Source of the DNA: Nostoc sp. TH1S01
GTDB taxonomy: Bacteria > Cyanobacteriota > Cyanobacteriia > Cyanobacteriales > Nostocaceae
Assembly: GCA_018993265.1 (NCBI GenBank)
Contig: JAGKSW010000061.1
Location: forward strand, 1 to 64,000
Length of the DNA: 64,000 nt
Reading direction: 5' to 3'
This document shows positions 37,582 through 46,442 of this stretch, piece by piece. The position numbers and the translations under genes are program-made. The notes under the pieces were generated by a model. The model was not told where the DNA came from. It searched no databases and was given only the letters and a program-made list of their open reading frames with translations. The first letter of the stretch is position 1. Every line of letters begins with the position of its first letter.

Positions 37582-38688
37582 GTGGTGAAAAGCTTCAATA
37601 GTCTGTTTGGCAAATCTAATAAAGGGGTTGGCATCGAACTTGCATCAGAACGGGTAAATATCGTTCAGTTACGCAAGCAGCGCCAAGGCTTAAAACTAGA
37701 ATCATTTACATCTGTTCCAGTTCCCGAAGGTGTGGTGACAGATGGTCAAATTACTGACCCCCCAACAATGGCGCAAATCATTCAGCAAGGGTTGGCTGAA
37801 AGTAAAATCAAGGCTTCTCGTGTTGCTACCGGTGTACCTGGACGAGATTCTATTGTACGTCTGATTCCAGTGCCAGCTGAGTTAGATGACAAAGAATTGA
37901 GGGACATGGTGTTAAATCATGAAGCTGGCTTATATCTGCCATATCCGCGTGAGGAAGCTGATGTAGATTATCAAAAACTTGGGTATTTTGTAGATGAGGA
38001 TGGCATTGAAAAAGTACAGGTGTTGTTAGTTGCCACCCGCAAGGAGGTGACAGATACCTATCTTAGTACTTTTGAGCAAGCTGGATTGCAAATTGATGTT
38101 TTAGAGATTAACAGTTTTGCGCTGATTCGGACAATCCGCGACCAACTGCGGCAATTTGGCCCACAGGAAGCGGTAGTACTGGTTGACATTGAGTTTGACA
38201 GTACAGAAATAGCCATCATTGTCAACGGAGTACCTCAATTTTCGCGGACTGTGCCAATTGGCACTTATCAAATGCAAGAAGCTCTAGCAAGGACGATGAG
38301 TTTACCCATATCACGCGATATGGAACTTTTACGGGAAATGACTATTCCTGCGACTCCTATGGATGGTGGGCAAACTGGGGTAACAGGAATCAACCCAGGG
38401 ATGGCAGCGATGATGAGAGTTTTGGGAGAACTAACGGATGAACTGCGCCGTTCTATCGATTTTTACTTAAATCAAAGTGAGAATTTGGAAATCGCGCAGA
38501 TTTTATTGGCTGGGCCGGGTGGCGGACTGCAACAGCTAGACGAGTTCTTCACACAACGCTTAAGTTTGCCAACTGCACAAATAGATCCGGTCGGGGCCTT
38601 ATCTTTGCAAGTTGATGAACAAAAATATCCAGCTTTGGAACGTTCTGGTTTAGCGATCGCAATTGGCCTCGGAATGCGGGAGGTGTAA
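37582..38688 (+). CDS. pilM: Type IV pilus assembly protein PilM
   Basis: Actin-like (FtsA/ParM fold) cytoplasmic protein that binds the PilN N-terminus and couples the pilus motor to the membrane subcomplex. Visible: VGIELASERVNIVQLRK (first phosphate loop region), AVVLVDIEFDSTEIAIIVNGVPQFSRTVPIG (second nucleotide loop) and ILLAGPGGGLQQLDEFF (adenosine region). Two consecutive GTG codons (37582, 37585) form the start. It is the first of four genes, pilM-pilN-pilO-pilQ. In Nostocales such pili drive hormogonium gliding and competence. Confidence 0.93.
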   Translation: MVKSFNSLFGKSNKGVGIELASERVNIVQLRKQRQGLKLESFTSVPVPEGVVTDGQITDPPTMAQIIQQGLAESKIKASRVATGVPGRDSIVRLIPVPAELDDKELRDMVLNHEAGLYLPYPREEADVDYQKLGYFVDEDGIEKVQVLLVATRKEVTDTYLSTFEQAGLQIDVLEINSFALIRTIRDQLRQFGPQEAVVLVDIEFDSTEIAIIVNGVPQFSRTVPIGTYQMQEALARTMSLPISRDMELLREMTIPATPMDGGQTGVTGINPGMAAMMRVLGELTDELRRSIDFYLNQSENLEIAQILLAGPGGGLQQLDEFFTQRLSLPTAQIDPVGALSLQVDEQKYPALERSGLAIAIGLGMREV

Positions 38689-38692
38689 CGGG

Positions 38693-39457
38693 ATGTACAG
38701 TTTAGATGTTAACTTTCTTAAAGACCGCCCAATTTACCAAAATAAGAATGACAAAAAAGGGGGTAAAAAGCTTTCAGTTGGCGACCCTAAACCAATTTTT
38801 TTAGGAGTTGGGGTGGGTTTATGTTTACCCATTTTTGCAGGGGCTGGTTGGTGGGTTCTGCAAGGGAAAAATGGTGAACTAGAGCAGAACATAGCACAGT
38901 TACAGCAAGAAGTCACTAAATTAGATACAGAAATAGGAAATATTAATAAAATCAAGGAAGAAACGAATGCAGTTAAAGCGGAAACTCAAAGTTTAGTAAC
39001 TGTATTTGACCAGATTCGACCTTGGTCAGCGATGTTACAAGATTTGCGCGATCGCATTCCAGCTACAGTACAAATTGAGAACGTCAAACAAATTCCACCT
39101 ACTCCAGCCGCAGAAGGACAGCCGCCAACAAATCCAGCTGGTGGCATCGAAATCACCGGAGTAGCTCGGTCTTTTAATGATGTCAACGATTTCTTATTAA
39201 GTCTGCAACAATCTCAATTTTTGAAAGCTTCAGACAGCAAAATTACCACTGCAACCTTAGTAGATGCACCGCTACCACCAACTGCGAGTACATCTAAAGT
39301 CCTCATCAAACTGCCACCAATAGTTAAATACACTATCCAATCGAGTTTAAGCGATGTTCCCGCTTCGGAATTAGTTCGGGAGTTAGAACAGAAAGGCACG
39401 GTAGGACTAGTAGCTCGAATTCGCACTATGCAACAAACAGGAGTCATCCCGAAATGA
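38693..39457 (+). CDS. pilN: Type IV pilus assembly protein PilN
   Basis: Bitopic inner-membrane protein. The N-terminus MYSLDVNFLKDRP matches the conserved PilM-binding motif (usually INLLP-like) of the family. One membrane helix lies at about 34-57, then a coiled coil (ELEQNIAQLQQEVTKLDTEI) and a periplasmic ferredoxin-like domain. ATG 38693, five bases after the pilM stop, is chosen; the frame extends to 38663 within pilM but that adds unrelated residues. The gene ends in ATGA overlap with pilO, showing translational coupling. Confidence 0.9.
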   Translation: MYSLDVNFLKDRPIYQNKNDKKGGKKLSVGDPKPIFLGVGVGLCLPIFAGAGWWVLQGKNGELEQNIAQLQQEVTKLDTEIGNINKIKEETNAVKAETQSLVTVFDQIRPWSAMLQDLRDRIPATVQIENVKQIPPTPAAEGQPPTNPAGGIEITGVARSFNDVNDFLLSLQQSQFLKASDSKITTATLVDAPLPPTASTSKVLIKLPPIVKYTIQSSLSDVPASELVRELEQKGTVGLVARIRTMQQTGVIPK

Positions 39458-40218
39458 CGCTGAGTGAAGATTTGAATTTTGCCGATCAAGGCGAGGAATT
39501 TGATTCCGCTGCATCGCCCTACCCCGTAGCGTTTGGTATTACTTTCACTCCTCAAATTATTGGGGCGATTGCGGGGGTAGCAGGACTTGCTGGGGCATTA
39601 TTCATACTGCTAAATCTCGTGATGCCAGCATGGGACACCTATCAGCAGCAGCAAGCAAAAAGTGGGGAATTGCAAGGACAAATTGATCAAAAAAAAGCCA
39701 ATCTTAAACAAATTGAGCAAATAAAAAAAGATTTGGCCGATGCAAAACAACAAAAAATACAGGTTTTAGGTTTGTTTTCTAATGAGAAAACTTTAGATAC
39801 TTTACTATTAGATTTAAATCGATTGATTGAGTCTGGCAATGCTCAAGTTCCTCCTAACGCTGTAAAAGCCAAACTTCAGAAGTTTGCGCCGGTTACTAAT
39901 AAAGCAGAACCGATTACAGATGGCTCTTTAGGGGTAGCAGTCAACAACAAGCTGAAACGGTTGAACATTAATGTTGAATTTGTTGGCACTTATGAGCAAA
40001 CTCAATCTATTCTACGTAATATAGAGCGTTTGCAGCCTTTATTAATAGTTAAAGATTATCAGTCAGTATTAGCTCCGGTACAAGCCTCTACCCAATCGGG
40101 CAAAACCATACGTCAAGTAGGGCCTGCACCAATTACGACATCTTTTCAACTACAGGCTTTGATCCCACTTACGCCAGAAGAATTGGCAGCGGCGGCTAAA
40201 GCACCGCCTAAACAATAG
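39454..40218 (+). CDS. pilO: Type IV pilus assembly protein PilO
   Basis: Partner of PilN in the periplasmic alignment complex. A cytoplasmic leader of about 32 residues precedes the membrane helix (about 33-57), then a coiled coil (QQQQAKSGELQGQIDQKK and following) and a ferredoxin-like domain (LNINVEFVGTYEQTQSILRNIERLQPLLIVKDY). The start ATG overlaps the pilN stop by four bases. 254 residues. An STRR and a 150-base spacer separate it from pilQ, yet the gene order argues for one transcription unit. Confidence 0.9.
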   Translation: MTLSEDLNFADQGEEFDSAASPYPVAFGITFTPQIIGAIAGVAGLAGALFILLNLVMPAWDTYQQQQAKSGELQGQIDQKKANLKQIEQIKKDLADAKQQKIQVLGLFSNEKTLDTLLLDLNRLIESGNAQVPPNAVKAKLQKFAPVTNKAEPITDGSLGVAVNNKLKRLNINVEFVGTYEQTQSILRNIERLQPLLIVKDYQSVLAPVQASTQSGKTIRQVGPAPITTSFQLQALIPLTPEELAAAAKAPPKQ

Positions 40219-40257
40219 TGCTGAGGAATCAGTTAACAGTAAACAGTGACCAGTGAA

Positions 40258-40302
40258 CAATAACTGATAACTGATAACTGATAACTGATAACTGATAACT
40301 GT
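40258..40302. repeat. STRR: six ATAACTG-type heptamers between pilO and pilQ
   Basis: A near-perfect tandem of TGATAAC/ATAACTG units inside the pil operon. It is preceded by degenerate units (CAGTAAACAGTGACCAGTGA). It may alter transcript length or structure between pilO and pilQ. Confidence 0.9.
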
Positions 40303-40368
40303 TGAAAGTGCTGAGTTTTTTTGCCAAAAAGTGTTGCTTAAAAATGTTTATAAAGTGAGGAATGAACT

Positions 40369-42819
40369 GTGAAACAGCTTCACGGTAATAGTTTAATATT
40401 GGGTGCTGCTGCTTTAACATTTTTGGCAGCTCAACCAGGATGGGCGCAGATAGCTCAGATTAATGAAGTCAAGTTAAATCTTGTTGATGGTGGCATTAAC
40501 GTTATATTAAAAACGTCTTCAGGTTCTCGCCCGCAGGTTTTTACAACTAAAAGAGGTAAAACTTTAGTTTCTGATATTATTAACGCACAACTACGTTTAC
40601 CACAAAGAAGTAACTTTCGTCAAGATAGACCTGCATCAGGAATTGCTTCTGTTGAAGTCGTTCAGCTAGATGCTAATAGTATTCGGGTAATAGTAACTGG
40701 TGAAAACGATGCACCTGCTGGTCAACCAGTAACGCGCAAAGATGACAAAATTACCCTTGGCTTTACCTCCTCAACCGGAAGCATCGCATCAACGCCAACA
40801 CCAACAACTCCAACACCATCGACAGTGCCGCCTGGGAATGTTCCTGTGCCAGTGCAACCAAGCCAAAAGCCAGATGTTCTCGTTCCTAACCCGGAAATTA
40901 CTATTGATGGCAGACCTGCTCAAGCGGCTGGGCCTGGTCAACCTGTAAGCCAAGCGCCGCCATTCTTACCCAGAGCCGTTGCGCCACCAGTAGGCGATAT
41001 TGCAGTTTCTACGACAGATGCTTCTCCCAGTGTGATTGATTTAGGAACTCAAGAGCGTGTGCCGCGACTTGTGCTAAGGGATGCACCAGTGCGGGAAGTA
41101 TTATCACTGTTGGCTCGTGCGGCTAACCTCAATTTGGCTTACATCAGTGGTGATCCTACTGCAAATCAGCAGCAAGGTGCTGCTCCAGGCAGTGGTGCAG
41201 GCTCTCAAACAATCTCTTTGGATATAGAAAACGAACCTGTGCAAGACGTGTTTAACTATGTCTTGCGTTTAAGTGGTTTAGAAGCTAACCGTAATGGCCG
41301 TACAGTTTTTGTAGGGCCGAGATTACCTAATTCAACTCGTGATGTTGTTGTACGTAGCTTGCGACTGAATCAGGTAGATGTGGGAGTCGCTTTGAACTTT
41401 TTAGTTGGGATGGGGGCTGAAAGTGCTGTCAGCAGGGAACGACAAGTTACAAGCGTAACTGCTGTAGCTGTGGGTGGTGGTGCTAACCCAGTTACTCAAA
41501 GTCAAACTACTACAGAAACTAAGATTGAACGTCTCACCCTTGAAGACTCTAAATACACCACACCTTTGCTACGGGGTTTACAAGCATTAGGTGATGAGCG
41601 TACAAATTCAATAACTTTAATTGGCCCTGCCAAACAGATTGATATCGCAATTTCTCAACTAACTCAGCTTGATGTTCGTCGTCGTCAAGTAGCAGTTAAC
41701 GTCAAGATTGTTGATGTTAACCTTTTAAACACGCATGACAACAATACAAGTTTTTCCTTTGGTATAGGCAAGAACTTTTTTAGCAGTGATGGTGGTGCTG
41801 CATCTTTCAATTTTGGTGGTTCTAGACCACCTACTAGTGCTGAAGCAGCAAGTAGCATAACTAGTACACCAGTCATCAAGAATCCTATTACAGGACAAGC
41901 TTTTTTGAACCAAAATGGTACATTTACCGTTCCAAATGGAGGTTCAGGTGTTAGAGTTATACAAGATGGTATACTTTTACAAGACACTTCTGGTGATGCG
42001 ACTTTTTTAAATCCAATCTCTCCAGCAAACAGCAGTCCCACTACTCCTGGACTTACCACTTTTACTCCAGGAACACCAGATACAGTAACAATTACTACTG
42101 ACCCAACCACAGGAAGACAAACTGCTAGTTATGCAGCAGGCTCTCGTGCAACGGCTGAATTCAGTTTGCCAACTTTATACCAATTCCCCAAACGTTTCCT
42201 TGCTAGTTTGCAAGCTCAGGTAACAAGTGGCAATGCTAAGATTTTGACTGATCCAACTTTAATTGTTCAAGAAGGTCAACAAGCTCTTGTCAACTTAACC
42301 CAAGAAGTAGTAGGAAACGTAACGCTCCAAACTACTGACAATGCAGGTGGCTCTAGAACAGAAAGAAGAGTTGATAAACAAAAAATTGGCTTGACGTTAA
42401 ATGTAAAAATTGAGCGAATAGACGATAATGGGTTCGTTTCTTTATCGGTTGCTCCTACTGTCAGTTCACCTTCAGGTTCAGCAGATACAGGAAATGGACA
42501 AATAATTCTAGTATCTGAACGCTCTCTTACTTCTGGCTTGATTCGTTTACGTGACGGTCAGACATTAATTCTTTCCGGTATTATTCAAGATCAAGACCGG
42601 ATCAGTGTCTCTAAACTTCCAATACTAGGTGATTTGCCACTGATTGGTTCACTTTTTAGGAAAACCAACAAAACTAATCAGCGTCAGGAGGTAATTGTAT
42701 TACTCACACCTCAAGTTATGGATGATTCGGAAAACTCTTCTTACGGCTACAATTACACCCCTAGCCCAGAGGTGCGGAATGTACTTGAGCATCGTGGCTT
42801 TGGTGCGCCTAAACGGTAA
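40369..42819 (+). CDS. pilQ: Type IV pilus secretin PilQ
   Basis: Outer-membrane channel for the pilus. A signal peptide (to about residue 27, ending PGWAQ) is followed by an AMIN domain (about 33-125) that binds peptidoglycan and a proline/threonine-rich linker (about 135-210). Next come a secretin/TonB N-terminal domain (LVLRDAPVREVLSLLARAANLNL), an N1-type domain and the C-terminal secretin domain with VNLTQEVVGN and RQEVIVLLTPQVM. An insertion rich in Ser/Thr/Gly/Pro around 490-590 is longer than I expect in proteobacterial PilQ. Start GTG 40369; 816 residues. It ends the pil cluster and is followed by a hairpin. Confidence 0.93.
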   Translation: MKQLHGNSLILGAAALTFLAAQPGWAQIAQINEVKLNLVDGGINVILKTSSGSRPQVFTTKRGKTLVSDIINAQLRLPQRSNFRQDRPASGIASVEVVQLDANSIRVIVTGENDAPAGQPVTRKDDKITLGFTSSTGSIASTPTPTTPTPSTVPPGNVPVPVQPSQKPDVLVPNPEITIDGRPAQAAGPGQPVSQAPPFLPRAVAPPVGDIAVSTTDASPSVIDLGTQERVPRLVLRDAPVREVLSLLARAANLNLAYISGDPTANQQQGAAPGSGAGSQTISLDIENEPVQDVFNYVLRLSGLEANRNGRTVFVGPRLPNSTRDVVVRSLRLNQVDVGVALNFLVGMGAESAVSRERQVTSVTAVAVGGGANPVTQSQTTTETKIERLTLEDSKYTTPLLRGLQALGDERTNSITLIGPAKQIDIAISQLTQLDVRRRQVAVNVKIVDVNLLNTHDNNTSFSFGIGKNFFSSDGGAASFNFGGSRPPTSAEAASSITSTPVIKNPITGQAFLNQNGTFTVPNGGSGVRVIQDGILLQDTSGDATFLNPISPANSSPTTPGLTTFTPGTPDTVTITTDPTTGRQTASYAAGSRATAEFSLPTLYQFPKRFLASLQAQVTSGNAKILTDPTLIVQEGQQALVNLTQEVVGNVTLQTTDNAGGSRTERRVDKQKIGLTLNVKIERIDDNGFVSLSVAPTVSSPSGSADTGNGQIILVSERSLTSGLIRLRDGQTLILSGIIQDQDRISVSKLPILGDLPLIGSLFRKTNKTNQRQEVIVLLTPQVMDDSENSSYGYNYTPSPEVRNVLEHRGFGAPKR

Positions 42820-42855
42820 GCTGTTAGACAAACAGTCATATAAATAAGAAGCTCA

Positions 42856-42886
42856 GAATCCCGATTTCTTGAAGAAGTCGGGGTTC
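42856..42886. terminator. CCCCGACTTCTT-type hairpin after pilQ
   Basis: A 15-bp stem with two G-T-type mismatches (GAATCCCGATTTCTT against AAGAAGTCGGGGTTC). Same repeat family as the hairpin at 36097. Its position fits the pilQ terminator. Confidence 0.6.
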
Positions 42887-42904
42887 TAGTTGTTCACGGC
42901 GTAA

Positions 42905-43221
42905 GAGGTTGTTTGAAAAGTGGTTGGTTGTGATTTTAAGCACTTCTCGATCCCCCTTAGTCCCCCTTAAAAAGGCTACCGTGTACACACAAGTCTTATC
43001 AAGTTGTCTAGTAGCATTTAGATCCCCCCTAGCCCCCCTTAAAAAGGGGGGAATTTTCTTAAAGTCCCCCTTTTTAAGAGGGATTTAGGGGGATCAGATG
43101 ATTTGTGTGTACACCGTAGCTTTTTAAGGAGGGAAAGCTTCTTAAAGTCCCCCTTTTTAAGGGGGATTTAGGGGGATCTAAAACATTTTGCTACCAACAA
43201 AAAGACTTTTAAAACATCTTC
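42905..43221. mobile_element. Nested MITE-like palindromic element
   Basis: The outer ends GAGGTTGTTTGAAAAGT and ACTTTTAAAACATCTTC are inverted repeats (14 of 17). Inside, blocks of CCCCCTTAAAAAGG-type repeat are interrupted by a second inverted pair: CTTAAAAAGGCTACCGTGTA near 42969 and its near-complement ending at about 43128. No coding sequence. The ends resemble those of the element at 43900-44050 (GAGGATGTCTGA). The preceding TAA matches the target choice of that element, but the right flank is CAA, so a target duplication is not proven here. Confidence 0.6.
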
Positions 43222-43228
43222 CAAGTTT

Positions 43229-43720
43229 TTAAGCTGCGACAGAGATTTTCTCTTGTTCACGAGCATCGACTACTAAAACTAAGCATAAAGCTGCGATCGC
43301 TTTTTGCCATTCTTTTCTGACTACTGCATCTTGTACACCGTCAAACAAACTTATCAGGCGAGGAACTGAAGCTTCTAAAGCTGGACGTGGTACTGGACGA
43401 TGTAATTCAACTAGGTGAGTTAAACTTTCTTGATTGTTAACAAAACCAATTACCCATGCAGTCGCATGATCTGGGCTGTCGGGAACACGTTTAACACCCA
43501 ACTCGTTTTTTAACCAGTTGTAAAAAGGTGGTAATTCTTGAGCTAAAACTGCTCCGGCTGTGGGTAATGTTTCTTTTAGCAAATTAATATCTAAACCTGC
43601 TAATTCTTGTTGTAATTCCGGTAAAACAAGCACTTCATTGAGCGATTTTGACAGTATAGATTCAAGTTGTGCTTGGGAAAAATCTAAGTGTTGGGTGAAT
43701 GTTGTAAGTAGCAAATTCAT
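43229..43720 (-). CDS. Conserved hypothetical protein, 163 aa
   Basis: I do not recognise the family. It is leucine- and alanine-rich and mostly helical (LLLTTFTQHLDFSQAQLESILSKSLNEVLVLPELQQEL), with no signal peptide, no clear membrane helix and no metal motif. The C-terminal half (HLVELHRPVPRPALEASVPRLISLFDGVQDAVVRKEWQKAIAALCLVLVVDAREQ) has a regular helical pattern. It is flanked on one side by the nested repeat element and on the other by a 400-base spacer with a second element, so it has its own transcription unit. Codon use looks like that of the neighbours. Confidence 0.65.
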   Translation of the reverse strand: MNLLLTTFTQHLDFSQAQLESILSKSLNEVLVLPELQQELAGLDINLLKETLPTAGAVLAQELPPFYNWLKNELGVKRVPDSPDHATAWVIGFVNNQESLTHLVELHRPVPRPALEASVPRLISLFDGVQDAVVRKEWQKAIAALCLVLVVDAREQEKISVAA

Positions 43721-43880
43721 ACTTTAATCCTCTATCAATCACTAATTAATTTTTGCTACCTTTTAGCAACAAAATTATGCTCAAAATATAGATAAACTTT
43801 AGGGATAATTTTAGTATCTCCAGGAAGATAGCATTGTAGTTAAAGTTATAAATTCGGGTTCAATTATTTCATGATAAAAA

Positions 43881-44067
43881 ATATCCCCGACTTCTTTAAG
43901 AGGATGTCTGAGAAGTATTAAATATTTTGCTTGATCCCCCCTAGCCCCCCTTAGAAAGGGGAGAAATGAATCAAAGTCCCCCTTAAAAAGGGGGATTTAG
44001 GGGGATCTACAAGTCTCAAATACAACATCAAAAAATTTTCAGACATCCTCTAAGAAGTCGGGGATAT
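43881..44067. repeat. CCCCGACTTCTT hairpin repeat split by an insertion
   Basis: ATATCCCCGACTTCTT at 43881-43896 is exactly complementary to AAGAAGTCGGGGATAT at 44052-44067. In the uninterrupted copy at 36097 these arms are adjacent. Here they are separated by the 151-bp element at 43900-44050. Confidence 0.85.
43900..44050. mobile_element. 151-bp MITE-like element with TAA target duplication
   Basis: Terminal inverted repeats GAGGATGTCTGA and TCAGACATCCTC are perfect over 12 bp (14 of 15 if extended). TAA flanks both sides (43897-43899 and 44051-44053), and removing the element plus one TAA restores the host hairpin exactly. The interior is itself an inverted repeat of GATCCCCCTAAATCCCCC-type sequence. 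It has no coding capacity, so mobility would need a transposase in trans. Confidence 0.8.
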
Positions 44068-44123
44068 AAATCTCACAATTCTTTTGTTCGTCTGCAATAA
44101 TCTCCAGCTAGATTAGGTTGTGA

Positions 44124-44438
44124 TTAATGTGACGGTAGAGCTTTTTTACCAGGGAAAGATTGAGGATTTTCCAGAAGCGGCTGCTTGATGACTGGTGTTT
44201 TTTCTGGAGTAATTTTGAGGATGCTTTCTAGAGAAGAAATGCTGCTTCTTGATAAAAATCTGATTTCTCTTTCAAATTTTTCCCTTCCTTCTCTGAAAAA
44301 GCTGGACTCTCTAGGATGGTATATTCCATTAGCTACAGGTGCAGGAATTTGTTGAGCAGTGACTGGAGTGATTAATGACAATGCGCCTGTTGTCACGACT
44401 GTAGCTATAACAAGGCGGGAGGCTAGGCAAGATTTCAT
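44124..44438 (-). CDS. Small exported hypothetical protein, 104 aa
   Basis: ATG 44438 gives a clean signal peptide (MKSCLASRLVIATVVTTGAL, cleavage expected after ITPVTAQ); the frame extends to 44507 but those residues are unlike a secreted N-terminus. The mature part, about 75 residues, is basic (FFREGREKFEREIRFLSRSSISSLESILKITPEKTPVIKQPLLENP) and probably helical. I do not recognise a family. It is divergent from the RqcH gene. Confidence 0.65.
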   Translation of the reverse strand: MKSCLASRLVIATVVTTGALSLITPVTAQQIPAPVANGIYHPRESSFFREGREKFEREIRFLSRSSISSLESILKITPEKTPVIKQPLLENPQSFPGKKALPSH

Positions 44439-44518
44439 CTTGTTTATGGTATGCCAATCAGAGATAGACACGATAGCATATACTGAGCATCGACGTTTGA
44501 ACGCCAAGATTTGTTGTT

Positions 44519-46246
44519 GTGCAACCAGTTGACTTTACCACCCTCACATCTGCTTGTAGCGAACTACGCGCTTACTGGCTGCCATCGCGTTTAGAACAAG
44601 TTTATCAGCGCGATCGCTACACTATTTCTATCGCATTACGCACCCTGAAACAACGGGGTTGGCTGGAAATTTCTTGGCATCCCCAAGCTGCACGGATTTG
44701 TATTGGTGATCCGCCGCCGCGATCGCCTGATACTTTTACTTTTAGCCAGCAGCTAGTACACCAATTGGGTGGTTTGGCTTTAATTGCTATTGAAGCGATC
44801 GCACCTTGGGAGAGGGCGATTGATTTACAATTTGCCCGTCGTCCGGGAGAATCTGCCCTATATCACTTGTATGTGGAAATTATGGGCAAATACAGCAATG
44901 TAATTTTGACTGATGCCAATAATTCAATCATTACGGCTGCCCATCAAGTTAGTGAGCAGCAATCAAGTGTCCGACCGATTCAAACTGGACAACTGTACGA
45001 ATTTCCCCCCAAACTCACAGGCCCAGTTCCTAGTTTGAGCGAACCTCAAGCACGTTGGCAAGAACGGGTGAGCTTGGTTCCTGGTGCAATTAAGCGTCAA
45101 ATCATCAAAAGTTATAGCGGTTTAAGTGCATCACTGGTAGATTCTATGCTGTTGGCAGCGAGTATTGCACCAGAAACAACTACTGATCAACTAAATTCTG
45201 ACGATTGGCAAAAACTCTTTGAACGTTGGCAAGAATGGTTGCAAGCTTTAGATGTCGGTAAATTCCAACCAGCTTGGACAGCAACCGGATATACCGTGAT
45301 GGGATGGGGTGCGGTTGCACCAGTCAAAGATACCCAAACCTTGTTGAATAAGTATTACACTGACCAACTCAATCAACAGGTATTTGCTCAATTGCGCCAT
45401 CAACTGAGTCAGAAGTTAAATAATATTTTGGCGAAGTTACAGATTAAAGCGCAAGCTTTTAAGGAACGTTTGCAGCAATCAGATCAAGCGGATGATTATC
45501 GCCAAAAAGCAGATTTGTTGATGGCTAACTTGCAAAATTGGGAACCGGGAATGAAAGAAATCACCATACCTGATTTTGAAACAGGGGAACCAGTAGCGAT
45601 CGCACTTCAGCCTGATAAAAACGGTGTGCAGAATGCTCAAAATTTTTACAAGCAGCACCAAAAACTCAAACGCGCTCGTTTGGCAGTGGAACCGTTATTG
45701 TTAGAAGTACAATCAGAGATTGATTATTTAGAGCAAGTAGAAGCTGCGATCGCGCAAATCGAAAACTACGAAACAGCCGAAGACTTGCAAGCTTTAGAAG
45801 AAATCCGTGATGAGCTAATTGGACAAAAATATTTAGAAGATCCACAATACCGCGATCGCAGTACTAACGACACTGCTATTACCAATTTCCATCGCTACCG
45901 CACTCCCAACGGCTTGGAAATCTTAATCGGTCGGAACAATCGCCAAAATGACCAATTAACTTTTCGGGTGGCGGGAGATTATGACTTGTGGTTCCACGCG
46001 CAAGAAATTCCGGGAAGCCATCTCCTCATGCGTTTAGAACCAGGTACTGTCCCCGACACAGATGATTTGCAATTTGCGGCTAACCTCGCCGCCTACTACA
46101 GCCGCGCTCGTCAAAGTGACCAAGTACCAGTAGTCTACACTCAGCCCAAGTACGTCTACAAACCCAAAGGAGCCAAACCGGGAATTGCGATTTATAAACA
46201 AGAGCGCATTCTCTGGGGAAAACCGCAGTTAGTCAATAGTCAATAG
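44519..46246 (+). CDS. rqcH: NFACT family protein, RqcH/Rqc2-like
   Basis: Ribosome-quality-control factor family (Rqc2/NEMF, RqcH, FbpA) that binds stalled 50S subunits and adds C-terminal alanine tails. The NFACT-N domain (about 1-210, PVDFTTLTSACSELRAYWL, FARRPGESALYHLYVEIMGKYSNVIL), a helical coiled-coil middle (about 290-440) and the NFACT-R domain at the end (WFHAQEIPGSHLLMR, YTQPKYVYKPKGAKPG) are all present. Start GTG 44519. The last residues (QLVNSQ) and the stop codon are encoded by a GTCAATA-type STRR that continues past the gene. 575 residues. Confidence 0.88.
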   Translation: MQPVDFTTLTSACSELRAYWLPSRLEQVYQRDRYTISIALRTLKQRGWLEISWHPQAARICIGDPPPRSPDTFTFSQQLVHQLGGLALIAIEAIAPWERAIDLQFARRPGESALYHLYVEIMGKYSNVILTDANNSIITAAHQVSEQQSSVRPIQTGQLYEFPPKLTGPVPSLSEPQARWQERVSLVPGAIKRQIIKSYSGLSASLVDSMLLAASIAPETTTDQLNSDDWQKLFERWQEWLQALDVGKFQPAWTATGYTVMGWGAVAPVKDTQTLLNKYYTDQLNQQVFAQLRHQLSQKLNNILAKLQIKAQAFKERLQQSDQADDYRQKADLLMANLQNWEPGMKEITIPDFETGEPVAIALQPDKNGVQNAQNFYKQHQKLKRARLAVEPLLLEVQSEIDYLEQVEAAIAQIENYETAEDLQALEEIRDELIGQKYLEDPQYRDRSTNDTAITNFHRYRTPNGLEILIGRNNRQNDQLTFRVAGDYDLWFHAQEIPGSHLLMRLEPGTVPDTDDLQFAANLAAYYSRARQSDQVPVVYTQPKYVYKPKGAKPGIAIYKQERILWGKPQLVNSQ

Positions 46247-46326
46247 TCAATGCTCAATGGTCAAAAGGCAGGAGGCAGAAGGCTAAAGGATAAAATTTCA
46301 TACTTCATACTTCAAACTTCATACTT
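46231..46326. repeat. STRRs overlapping and following the RqcH stop codon
   Basis: GTCAATA-type heptamers at 46231-46262 include the RqcH stop codon; AGGCAGA-type units follow, and TACTTCA-type units are at 46297-46326. Confidence 0.8.
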
Positions 46327-46442
46327 TTTATCCCCAACCCCTCTACCTTCCGGTTTGTTGAAATATTCTCAAAGATGGAAGCCAATCTTAAGTAGCTATA
46401 TCTTTTTTTAGTAAATTTTTAAGAAAAAACTGTGTTGGCTGT

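Noticed and set aside
40258-40302. Possible CRISPR-like array from regularly spaced repeats
   Set aside because: The units are contiguous heptamers without spacers, hence an STRR. No cas genes or true direct-repeat/spacer array were found anywhere in the window.
41685-42110. 141-codon open frame opposite pilQ
   Set aside because: It lies wholly inside pilQ on the other strand, and its composition mirrors the Ser/Thr/Gly/Pro-rich pilQ linker.
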